Assembly: GCA_902772455.1 (NCBI GenBank)
Contig: CACYAW010000012.1
Coordinates: 1 to 39,726, forward strand
Reading direction: 5' to 3'
Length of the DNA: 39,726 nucleotides
Origin: an uncultured Bacteroidales bacterium
GTDB lineage: Bacteria > Bacteroidota > Bacteroidia > Bacteroidales > Muribaculaceae
Below are positions 1 to 6,571 of this stretch, in pieces. Each line of letters opens with the position of its first letter. The stretch's first letter is position 1. Below the pieces are notes generated by a model. It saw nothing but the letters and a program-made list of their open reading frames with translations, did no database searches and had not been told where the DNA came from. The position numbers were made by a program, and so were the translations under genes.

Positions 1-351
1 GATTTATTTGGTGATTGGCACGAGAACACAGGCGACTCCATATCTTTATCACTTCATGAGGACATGACTTTTATAGAAGTGATAAAACCCCGTGTATCAA
101 GAACGATTAATCGAAACTCTGATAGCACGTTGGTATTATCAGGTAAATGGCGCATAGAAAAACCCTTGTCACCAGAATGTTGTTGGAATCTCTACCTTGA
201 ATATCAGACCCATGATTCAACAGGACAAGTTATCAAGGAGGAGCATCTAATGAATATAGATGGTTTGCATTTAATGAATCATCACTTTAAGACATTTATA
301 CTTGATTGGGATTGGGGACGTGATGATGGTTATGCACTTGAAAGGCAATAG
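1..351 (+). CDS. 3' end of a hypothetical protein gene (5' end outside window)
   Basis: The reading frame is open from the first base to the TAG at 349-351, so the window starts inside a gene; 116 codons are visible and an internal ATG lies at 64. The visible part is polar, has no membrane segment, and contains a pattern (GKWRIE, then a long loop, then LDWDWGRDDGYALERQ) in which strands alternate with charged loops. I do not recognise the family. A short frame beginning with TTG at 302 overlaps its end and probably is not a gene. No terminator is obvious before the promoter at about 500-525. Confidence 0.55.
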   Translation, partial: DLFGDWHENTGDSISLSLHEDMTFIEVIKPRVSRTINRNSDSTLVLSGKWRIEKPLSPECCWNLYLEYQTHDSTGQVIKEEHLMNIDGLHLMNHHFKTFILDWDWGRDDGYALERQ

Positions 352-499
352 GTATGAGATAACAAGACTAAAAAATTGCGTCCTTGTATCTCTTTTCAAG
401 GTCCAATTGGCTGAACAACTTTTCCAAAATTATATAATTCGGGGCGAGTACCAGCGCCTCATGAATAATAAATCACCGAAATCTAAGAGAAAATGAAGT

Positions 500-525
500 G
501 TTTAGCGAAATTTTCGCTACCTTTG
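500..525 (+). promoter_or_regulatory. Bacteroidetes-type promoter of the 541-951 gene
   Basis: A TACCTTTG box (518-525) matches the Bacteroidetes -7 consensus TAnnTTTG and ends 15 bases before the ATG at 541. It is preceded by an AT-rich palindromic stretch (TTTAGCGAAATTTTCGC, 501-517). The same arrangement occurs in front of the minus-strand gene at 35084-35620. A short 5' leader of about 10 bases is predicted. Confidence 0.55.
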
Positions 526-540
526 CTGTGATTAAAGTGA

Positions 541-951
541 ATGTGTGAAAATCATATGATGACAACAATATTTCATATCATGTATTCAGTATATAAGCGC
601 TCTGGGGAAAGTGATTCTGAGGCTTATTACTTATCAGTATTGTGTGTGGCAATGGTAAGAGTAGCCATCTTCTTTCCATTAGTGTGCTTTTGTGTAGCTT
701 TAATTAATTCAGAATTAAACAAAATCGTTGGATTATTATATTTAGTGATTTGTTGGTTTTATTCGTATCTTAAAGCTCCAAGAAAAGAGAGTTGCACTTC
801 GATAAAAAAATATGATAATGTTTCAAAACCATTAGCTTATGTTCTTATTTTCTTAATTATGATGCTGGGCATCATTGGGATAGTATTAGTTGGAAAATAC
901 ATAGTTGAGCCTTATGGTTTAGAAGGATGGTTACTTCGATTCTTTCAATGA
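541..951 (+). CDS. small integral membrane protein, unknown function
   Basis: This frame encodes 136 residues with about three hydrophobic segments: roughly residues 30-55 (VCVAMVRVAIFFPLVCFCVA), 60-80, and 100-122 (VLIFLIMMLGIIGIVLVG). A basic loop with the run KAPRKESC separates the second and third. There is no signal peptide and no motif I recognise. ATG codons at 541, 556 and 559 could all serve; 541 is the first after the promoter box at 518-525. The coding sequence is AT-rich compared with the cobalamin genes that follow. It stands alone, with a strong hairpin about 50 bases after the stop. It could be an accessory or horizontally acquired gene; function unknown. Confidence 0.6.
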   Translation: MCENHMMTTIFHIMYSVYKRSGESDSEAYYLSVLCVAMVRVAIFFPLVCFCVALINSELNKIVGLLYLVICWFYSYLKAPRKESCTSIKKYDNVSKPLAYVLIFLIMMLGIIGIVLVGKYIVEPYGLEGWLLRFFQ

Positions 952-1001
952 AAAGGTTCAGTAAATAAGATAACCAATCGGTACGTCTTTTCCCGTCATA
1001 C

Positions 1002-1034
1002 GCGGTTGATTTACCTTTGTGGCAAATCAACCGC
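1002..1034. terminator. perfect 11-bp hairpin, probable terminator of the 541-951 gene
   Basis: GCGGTTGATTT (1002-1012) pairs perfectly with AAATCAACCGC (1024-1034). The loop contains a TACCTTTG promoter-like box (1012-1019). It lies 50 bases after the stop at 951 and is flanked by a weaker outer inverted repeat (TTTTCCCGTCATAC against GATACTGACG...CGGAAAA, about 989-1064). It could end transcription of the upstream gene. The rest of 952-1110 holds nothing else I can support. Confidence 0.45.
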
Positions 1035-1110
1035 AATTCTTTATGATACTGACGATAAACGGAAAACAGGCAGCGCTGAAGAAGGGGTCCTCGATAGAGT
1101 ATGTATGTAT

Positions 1111-1178
1111 AAATTTGGCGGCGCCTCAGCAAAGTTAAAGCATGCTTTGCTTTGCATTCGGCTTTCACAAATTTTCGG
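1111..1178 (+). repeat. dispersed structured repeat, copy 1
   Basis: This copy begins AAATTTGGCGGCGCCTCAGC and ends CGGCTTTCACAAATTTTCGG. The middle holds an inverted repeat AGCAAAG...CTTTGCT. The final 21 bases recur exactly at 35789-35809, and an inverted copy lies at 1441-1503. The repeat abuts the left end of the decayed gene fragment. Confidence 0.6.
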
Positions 1179-1720
1179 AGAACCGCATCTTCACCGATGC
1201 CGACGACTACAGCATGGAGATAGAACTGCCGCTGGCGGACTGTCCGCAGAACATCGCCATCTTTGGCATGATCACCCGCAAGGACGTGGACACGGGCGAC
1301 ATTTTTTTCGATGCCGTGCTGCAGGACACCAACTTCTTCAAGCGAGGTGCCGTCGTGATCACCGGCATCACGCAGGAATCAGTCAAGGTGCAGTTCCTGG
1401 AGAAGCGCAGTTACCAGAACTTCTTCCCACGCTTCGATGAAAATATGTGCAAGCCGAAAGCAATGCTAAGTTTACTTAAGCATTGCTAAGGCGCAGCCAA
1501 ATTTATGCAGACCCACATCGACGAGCTGGACCTGGGCAAGTGGCCCAGCATCTATCCCGACAATTCGCCTACCGGCGGCGGGGCCCAGCCACGCCCCGGG
1601 GAAGAAGTCTCCTACGCCTCTCCGGCGCAGCTCTAGGGCAGGACGGAGGACTACACCGCTTTGCCGTGGGTCAACAACTCCAGCGGCAACCTGCAGAACT
1701 ATATGTTTTGGAAGATGAAA
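1179..1720 (+). pseudogene. decayed gene fragment, possibly a phage-type structural protein
   Basis: From 1179 a frame reads like an ordinary protein (ENRIFTDADDYSMEIELPL... to QNFFPRFDE), then runs into repeat copy 2 (1441-1503) and stops at 1489. After the repeat the same frame resumes (THIDELDLGKWPSIYPDNSP), meets a TAG at about 1634, and continues as ALPWVNNSSGNLQN before entering repeat copy 3 near 1720-1752. Removing copy 2 would join RFDE directly to THIDELDLG, so the repeat appears to have inserted into a gene. The style recalls structural proteins of Bacteroidales prophages, but that is memory only. No start codon or intact domain remains. Confidence 0.5.
1441..1503 (-). repeat. dispersed structured repeat, copy 2 (inverted)
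   Basis: Read on the minus strand this begins AAATTTGGCTGCGCCTTAGC and ends TTCGGCTTGCACATATTT, matching copy 1 at both ends. The middle is a different but equally self-complementary sequence (AGCAATGCTTAAG...CTTAGCATTGCT). It interrupts the frame of the decayed gene fragment. Confidence 0.6.
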
Positions 1721-1751
1721 AAAACGTTTTTTTCACTCATTGTGCTCGGGC

Positions 1752-1816
1752 AAAATAGGCTGCGCCTTGAGATAAAAAATATATTTTGTTTTCCGCTCGG
1801 TTTTCACTATCTTTGC
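1752..1816 (+). repeat. dispersed structured repeat, copy 3 (degenerate, carries the cobJ promoter)
   Basis: AAAATAGGCTGCGCCTTGAG at the left and CGCTCGGTTTTCACTATCTTTG at the right align with the two conserved ends of copy 1. The centre is the palindrome-like AAAATATATTTTG. The right end has become, or provided, the -7 box of cobJ. Confidence 0.4.
1785..1815 (+). promoter_or_regulatory. promoter of the cobJ operon, near-leaderless
   Basis: TTTG (1785-1788), 19 bases, then TATCTTTG (1808-1815): an exact match to the Bacteroidetes -33/-7 arrangement. The box ends 9 bases before the ATG at 1824, so the transcript should have a leader of only a few bases or none. No cobalamin riboswitch can fit between this promoter and the gene. 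Confidence 0.7.
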
Positions 1817-1823
1817 AGTCATT

Positions 1824-3272
1824 ATGGGTAAGATTATAGTAGCAGGCATCGGGCCTGGCAGTAAAGAAGACATCACTCCCGCCGTACTCGACGCAGTGCG
1901 TACGGCAGACGCCATTGTGGGCTATAAGTACTATTTCCAGTTCATCCAGGAATATGTGCAGGATGGCTGCGAGTGCATCGACACGGGCATGAAGAAGGAA
2001 CGCGAGCGCGCCGAGCAGGCCTTTGAACTGGCCGAACAGGGCAAGACGGTCGTGGTTATCTCATCGGGCGACGCAGGCATCTACGGCATGACACCGCTCG
2101 TCTATGAGATGAAACGCGAACGTGGTTCTGACGTGGAGATTGAGTCACTGCCCGGCATCTCGGCCTTCCAGAAAGCCGCTTCGCTACTCGGCGCGCCCAT
2201 CGGCCATGACCTGTGCATCATCTCGCTCAGCGACCTGATGACCCCATGGGAGGTCATCGAGCGCCGCATCAAAGCTGCCGCCGTGGGCGATTTTGTCACT
2301 GCCGTCTATAATCCCAAGTCCAATGGCCGCTACTGGCAACTGTACCGCTTGGTAGAACTGTTCCTGCAGCAACGCTCACCCGAAACGCCCGTGGGCTATG
2401 TCCGTCAGGCCGGCCGCGATGAGCAGGAAATCAAAGTCACAACTCTTGCCGAGTTTGACCCCGAGGAAGTGGACATGTTCACCGTCATTCTCATCGGCAA
2501 TTCCCAATCCTATATCTTCTCCCCCTCCTCCGCCCTTTCGGGCACCTCCCCCCAGGCCGGGGAGGAGGTGAGCCTCATTATCACCCCGCGCGGCTATTAC
2601 CGCGAGCGTGGCAATGAAGGCGTTAAACCTGGCCAGCAAATCATGATAGAGTCCTTTAGAACTATCGAGAGCGAGTTGCGTAATCGGGACATCCCTCTTG
2701 ACCACAAGTGGGCACTCTTGCACGCTATCCATACGACAGCCGACTTTGAGATGGAGCGCATCCTCTATACTGATAATCATGCAGTGGAAACGCTCTACAA
2801 TAAAGTCTCAAACGGTGAAATCAAAACCATCGTGACAGATGTGACGATGGTGACCAGCGGCATCCGCAAGGGCGCGCTGGCACGATTGGGCATGGAGGCA
2901 AAATGTTACCTGAGCGACCCGCGTGTCGCCGAGATGGCCACGGCTCAAGGCATCACCCGCACACAGGCAGGCATCCGCTTGGCGGTTGAGGAGCATCCCG
3001 ATGCACTGTTTGCCTTTGGCAACGCACCAACGGCGTTGATGGAACTCTGTGACCTCATCCGCAAAGGCATGGCCCATCCCGCCGGAATCATTGCCGCTCC
3101 TGTGGGCTTCGTGCACGTGCGCGAGTCCAAACACATGGTCAAACCATTCAAGGACATCCCCAAAATCATCGTCGAGGGCCGCAAGGGCGGCAGCAACCTG
3201 GCTGCGACCCTGTGCAACGCCATTTTGACATTTGACGATGCCGCACAACTAAAACCCGGACGCGATTTATGA
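1824..3272 (+). CDS. cobJ: fused precorrin-3B C17-methyltransferase (CobJ/CbiH) and precorrin-8X methylmutase (CbiC/CobH)
   Basis: The 482-residue protein joins two enzymes of corrin-ring synthesis. Residues 1 to about 230 are a tetrapyrrole methylase (MGKIIVAGIGPGS at the SAM-binding N-terminus, SSGDAGIYGM, and NPKSNGR late in the domain) that methylates C17 with ring contraction. Residues about 270-480 are the methylmutase that moves the C11 methyl to C12, with HTTADFE near the start of that domain and GFVHVRESK later. Between them, residues about 232-250 (SPSSALSGTSPQAGEE) are the translation of a palindromic DNA element (2518-2572) where CobJ proteins normally run straight from IGNSQ..Y into ITPRGY. 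Both halves look intact. The gene is first in the plus-strand cobalamin series. Both reactions are well established for these families. Confidence 0.93.
   Translation: MGKIIVAGIGPGSKEDITPAVLDAVRTADAIVGYKYYFQFIQEYVQDGCECIDTGMKKERERAEQAFELAEQGKTVVVISSGDAGIYGMTPLVYEMKRERGSDVEIESLPGISAFQKAASLLGAPIGHDLCIISLSDLMTPWEVIERRIKAAAVGDFVTAVYNPKSNGRYWQLYRLVELFLQQRSPETPVGYVRQAGRDEQEIKVTTLAEFDPEEVDMFTVILIGNSQSYIFSPSSALSGTSPQAGEEVSLIITPRGYYRERGNEGVKPGQQIMIESFRTIESELRNRDIPLDHKWALLHAIHTTADFEMERILYTDNHAVETLYNKVSNGEIKTIVTDVTMVTSGIRKGALARLGMEAKCYLSDPRVAEMATAQGITRTQAGIRLAVEEHPDALFAFGNAPTALMELCDLIRKGMAHPAGIIAAPVGFVHVRESKHMVKPFKDIPKIIVEGRKGGSNLAATLCNAILTFDDAAQLKPGRDL
2518..2572 (+). repeat. GC-rich palindromic element translated in frame within cobJ-cbiC
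   Basis: The segment is two pyrimidine-rich arms (CTCCCCCTCCTCC and CACCTCCCCCC) followed by the purine-rich GGGGAGGAGGTGAG, with a small internal CGCCCTTTCGGGC hairpin. It differs in composition from both flanks and lies exactly at the domain junction, without breaking the frame. This resembles in-frame palindromic elements known from other bacteria. Confidence 0.6.
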
Positions 3273-3405
3273 CAACAAACCAAACAACCAGAACAACGAT
3301 GAATAACCAAAACAACATCAATGTTTTTATTCATTGTTATTGTTGTTTCATGTTGTTCATGTTGTTTGACTAAAAGCAGTTGTTTGAATTAATCAAGAAA
3401 TCAAT
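3273..3405. other. spacer with a long imperfect hairpin of AACAAC / GTTGTT words
   Basis: The left half is built of ACAAC/ACCAAA words and the right half of TTGTT words. AACAACATCAATG is followed closely by CATTGTTATTGTTGTTTC, so the transcript can fold on itself. It could attenuate read-through from cobJ-cbiC to cbiET. I see no promoter box. Confidence 0.45.
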
Positions 3406-4596
3406 ATGAAATTTTACGTTATAGGTATCAGTGACGCACCTCGGCCCTATTTGCCCCCGGAGGTCATCAGTCTTATCTGCAAAGGGCGCGTTTTCTCGGG
3501 CGGCAAGCGCCATTATGGACTTGTCGCACCGTATCTGCCTGTAGGGGCCGAGTGGATTGAAATCACTACACCGCTGGATGCGGTTTTCGAGCAATACCAC
3601 GACGAGGTGATTGTGTTTGCCAGTGGTGACCCGTTGTTCTTCGGCTTTGCCAACACCATCAAGCGCAAAGTGCCCGATGCCGAAATCATCCTGTTCCCGT
3701 CGTTCAACTCCCTGCAGTTGTTGTCCCACCGCCTGGTGATGCCGTATAATGATATGCGCATCGTCTCGTTGACGGGACGTCCATGGCCCGAATTTGACCG
3801 GGCACTCATCGAGCGGGCCGGCAAAATCGGCGTACTCACCGACCACGAGCACACACCCGCCGCTATCGCCCAGCGCATGCTGGACTATGGCTACAACGGC
3901 TATGAGATGCATGTTGGCGAACACCTGGGCAACCCCAAAGAGGAGCGCATTTCGACCTGGACACTCGAGCAGGCCAGCGAGCAAACATTTGACTATCCTA
4001 ACTGCCTCATCCTGGTTGGCAATGACCCCAGGCCACAATACTTCGGCATCCCAGATAGTGAATTTGACCTGCTCGACGGCCGCGAGAAGATGATTACCAA
4101 GGCGCCTATCCGCCTTCTCACTCTTCAAGCGCTGGAATTGCCGCAGAAGAGCGTCCTGTGGGACATCGGCTTCTGCACGGGTAGCGTGTCCATCGAGGCA
4201 AGGCTGCAGTTCCCGCACCTGCACATCGATGCCTTCGAGGTCAGGCCCGAGTGCGAAACCCTGATGCAGGAAAACAGCCGGCGCTTCGGTGCTCCGGGCA
4301 TTAACTGGCACATCGGTGACTTTCTTGAAACTGACATCAGTACCCTACCCCGCCCCGATGCCGTATTCATCGGTGGCCATGGCGGTCACCTCAAGGAAAT
4401 CATGGCGCGTGTGCTGACCGTCCTGGCCGATGACGGCTGCATCGTGATGAACAGTGTCACCTCGCCCATGGTGCATACCGACAGCCACCAACTATTTAAC
4501 GAGGCGTGTGCCGAGCTGGGACTGACACAAGAGCCGCCCACACGCATCATCCTGAACGACAATAACCCGATAGTAATACTCAAATGCAAAAAATAG
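3406..4596 (+). CDS. cbiET: fused cobalt-precorrin C5/C15-methyltransferase and decarboxylase (CbiE-CbiT / CobL)
   Basis: The 396-residue protein has the CobL arrangement. Residues 1 to about 205 are a CbiE-type tetrapyrrole methylase (VIGISDAP at the N-terminus, FASGDPLFFGFA, and SFNSLQLLSHRL). Residues about 230-396 are a CbiT-type class I methyltransferase (LWDIGFCTGSVSIEA as the SAM-binding loop; DAVFIGGHGGHLKEI). It methylates C5 and C15 and removes the ring C acetate carboxyl. The SAM loop reads GFCTGS where most relatives have GAGTGS. Length is normal for the fusion. The start is the first ATG after the spacer hairpin. Flanked by cobJ-cbiC and cbiG-cbiF, all co-directional. Confidence 0.93.
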   Translation: MKFYVIGISDAPRPYLPPEVISLICKGRVFSGGKRHYGLVAPYLPVGAEWIEITTPLDAVFEQYHDEVIVFASGDPLFFGFANTIKRKVPDAEIILFPSFNSLQLLSHRLVMPYNDMRIVSLTGRPWPEFDRALIERAGKIGVLTDHEHTPAAIAQRMLDYGYNGYEMHVGEHLGNPKEERISTWTLEQASEQTFDYPNCLILVGNDPRPQYFGIPDSEFDLLDGREKMITKAPIRLLTLQALELPQKSVLWDIGFCTGSVSIEARLQFPHLHIDAFEVRPECETLMQENSRRFGAPGINWHIGDFLETDISTLPRPDAVFIGGHGGHLKEIMARVLTVLADDGCIVMNSVTSPMVHTDSHQLFNEACAELGLTQEPPTRIILNDNNPIVILKCKK

Positions 4597-4706
4597 TTCA
4601 AAGTCGTTCGTTTTAAGTTTTTAGTATGATTATTATCGCCTGAGATACAGCGAGGCAAAGGTGTTTTTACTTAAAACTTACAACTTGAAACTAAAAACTG
4701 AATACA
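4597..4706. other. spacer of TTTAAG / CTTAAA words with imperfect inverted repeat
   Basis: The start of the spacer (TTTTAAGTTTTTAGT, about 4609-4623) is roughly the reverse complement of its end (ACTTAAAACTTACAACTTGAAACTAAAAACT). The transcript could form a weak hairpin. No promoter box or riboswitch is seen. Confidence 0.4.
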
Positions 4707-6482
4707 ATGCAAAAGATAGCCGTAATTCCCGTTAGCGAGGAAGGTCGCCAAATCGCCGACACGCTGCAGCAAGAGTTCCAGGCCTCAGTCATCAAACGTG
4801 CCGAGGTCGCCAAGCGATGGAAGGAGTTTGATGCCTTCATCTTTATTGGCGCTATGGGCATCTGTGTGCGCACGATAGCACCTTTAATCGAAGATAAACA
4901 TGAAGACCCCGCCGTTATCTGCGTCGATAGCATGGGCCTCCATGCCGTGTCGGTATTGTCCGGCCATGTGGGTGGCGCCAACGATCTGACCCGTCGTGTG
5001 GCATCGGCTTTGGGTGCCGATTCTGTTATCACGACCCAGAGCGACAATGCGGGATTGTGGGCTCTCGACACGTTGGAAGAACGCTTCAACTGGCCCATCG
5101 CCAGCGAGGACGACATGAACGCCTGCATCTTCGCCTTTGTCAACCGCAAGCCGACGGCTTTGTTCATGGAGGTGCGTGACGAGGGTACCGATTATCTCGA
5201 GAAGACCCTTCCCGACCACGTCACCATCATTAATGACCTGAACGAGGCCGACCCCAAGAGATACAAACTCCTCATCATGGTGACGCCTTACCGCCGCTAT
5301 GCGCCTGATGGCATGTTATCGCTGCACTTTGTGCCCATGGTGGGAACCATCGGCTTCGGCTTGGCTCATCACCCCGACGATTACAAGTTCATCTATGACC
5401 AGATGGACGAGGCCTTGGCCCAATGGGGCATCCTACCTTGTGCGTGCCGCTACTGCACGATAGACGTCAAGGCCGATGAGCCGTTTGTAGAGCTTCTAAA
5501 AGAAGGGTATAACGAAACGGTGGAATTCTTCACGGCCGAGCAGTTGACTGCCATCGAAGTGCCTAACCCGAGTGAAACGGTTGCCAAACACGTGGGCACA
5601 CCCAGCGTGTGCGAGGCCGCTGCCATCCTTGGCTCCAATCACGGCAAACTGATTGTCCCCAAAATCAAAGTCAAGAATTTCACGGTGGCGCTGGCCATCG
5701 ATTACAAGCACCTTCGCGACCAGCAAGGTCATATCGAGATTGTGGGCGCTGGCCCCGGCGATCCCGATTTGGTGTCGGTGCGCGGCCGCAAGATGCTGGA
5801 ACGAGCCGACCTCATCCTGTACGCCGGTTCTCTCGTGCCTCGCGAGTTGACCTTGTGTGCCAAACCAGGTGCCGTGGTGCGCAGTTCGGCGGGCATGAAC
5901 CTGGAGGAGCAATGCGAGCTGATGAAGGATTTCTATGACAAGGGACGCTTTATCGTGCGCCTGCACACGGGCGACCCGTGCATCTTCGGCGCGATACAGG
6001 AGCAGATGGCATTCTTTGACCAGCATGGGATGCGCTACCACATCACGCCAGGCATCTCGTCGTTCCTCGCTGCAGCAGCCGAACTGAGGAGCCAGTTTAC
6101 CATCCCCGAGCGGACCCAGACCATCATCCTCACCCGTGGCGAGGGCCGCACTCCCATGCCCGAGAAAGAGCAGCTGCACCTGCTGGCCAAGAGCCAGAGC
6201 ACGATGTGCATCTTCTTGAGTGCCGCCATCGTGGATGACGTGCAGCGGGAACTGCTCACGGAGTATCCCGAGGACACGCCTGTTGCCGCCTGTTATCACC
6301 TCACCTGGCCCGACCAGCGCATCTATCGCGGCGTGCTGAAAGACCTGGCCAAGATTGTCCACGACAATAACCTCACCCTCACCACAATGCTCGTCGTGGG
6401 CGAGGCCATCGACAACCGCAAGGGCTTGTCAGAACTCTATAACAAACATTTCACACATCTTTTTAGAAAGGGCGAAAAATAG
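4707..6482 (+). CDS. cbiG-cbiF: fused cobalt-precorrin-5A hydrolase (CbiG) and cobalt-precorrin-4 C11-methyltransferase (CbiF/CobM)
   Basis: Residues 1 to about 340 are CbiG, which opens the delta-lactone and releases acetaldehyde; the signature is IFIGAMGICVRTIAP near residue 50, then VLSGHVGGANDLTRRVA, and the C-terminal CbiG part with GTPSVCEAAA. Residues about 345-591 are a CbiF-type methylase (IVGAGPGDPDLVSVRG, LYAGSLVP, RLHTGDPCIFGA, TPGISSFLAAAA) that methylates C11. CbiG is specific to the early-cobalt (oxygen-independent) pathway, so this gene sets the route. Total length of 591 is what two full domains need. The two reactions are consecutive, which fits a fusion. Confidence 0.93.
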   Translation: MQKIAVIPVSEEGRQIADTLQQEFQASVIKRAEVAKRWKEFDAFIFIGAMGICVRTIAPLIEDKHEDPAVICVDSMGLHAVSVLSGHVGGANDLTRRVASALGADSVITTQSDNAGLWALDTLEERFNWPIASEDDMNACIFAFVNRKPTALFMEVRDEGTDYLEKTLPDHVTIINDLNEADPKRYKLLIMVTPYRRYAPDGMLSLHFVPMVGTIGFGLAHHPDDYKFIYDQMDEALAQWGILPCACRYCTIDVKADEPFVELLKEGYNETVEFFTAEQLTAIEVPNPSETVAKHVGTPSVCEAAAILGSNHGKLIVPKIKVKNFTVALAIDYKHLRDQQGHIEIVGAGPGDPDLVSVRGRKMLERADLILYAGSLVPRELTLCAKPGAVVRSSAGMNLEEQCELMKDFYDKGRFIVRLHTGDPCIFGAIQEQMAFFDQHGMRYHITPGISSFLAAAAELRSQFTIPERTQTIILTRGEGRTPMPEKEQLHLLAKSQSTMCIFLSAAIVDDVQRELLTEYPEDTPVAACYHLTWPDQRIYRGVLKDLAKIVHDNNLTLTTMLVVGEAIDNRKGLSELYNKHFTHLFRKGEK

Positions 6483-6571
6483 TCCCTAGTCCTTAGTCCC
6501 TAGTTTCTAGTTGCCATCCGGACACTTTTAGAAACTAACAACTAAAGACTAAGAACTAAAAACTAAGAACT
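6483..6571. other. spacer of TAGTCC / ACTAA words forming an inverted repeat
   Basis: The left part repeats TAGTCCCTAG, TCCTTAG, TTTCTAG; the right part repeats AAACTAAC, AACTAAAG, ACTAAG, AACTAAAA. The two halves are imperfect reverse complements around a short GC-richer centre (GCCATCCGGACAC). No promoter box is seen, so cbiJ-cbiD is probably transcribed from upstream. Confidence 0.5.

Noticed and set aside
302-496. 64-codon frame overlapping the end of the first gene
   Set aside because: It starts with TTG inside the upstream gene, and its composition is unlike a structured protein. A frameshifted tail of the first gene is possible but cannot be shown.
989-1064. Invertible promoter of the Bacteroides type
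   Set aside because: The inverted repeats are separated by only about 11 bases, far less than known invertible promoter segments, and no invertase gene is near.
952-1110. tRNA or other small RNA gene
   Set aside because: No tRNA-like arms or T-loop sequence found here or in the other spacers; only a simple hairpin is seen.
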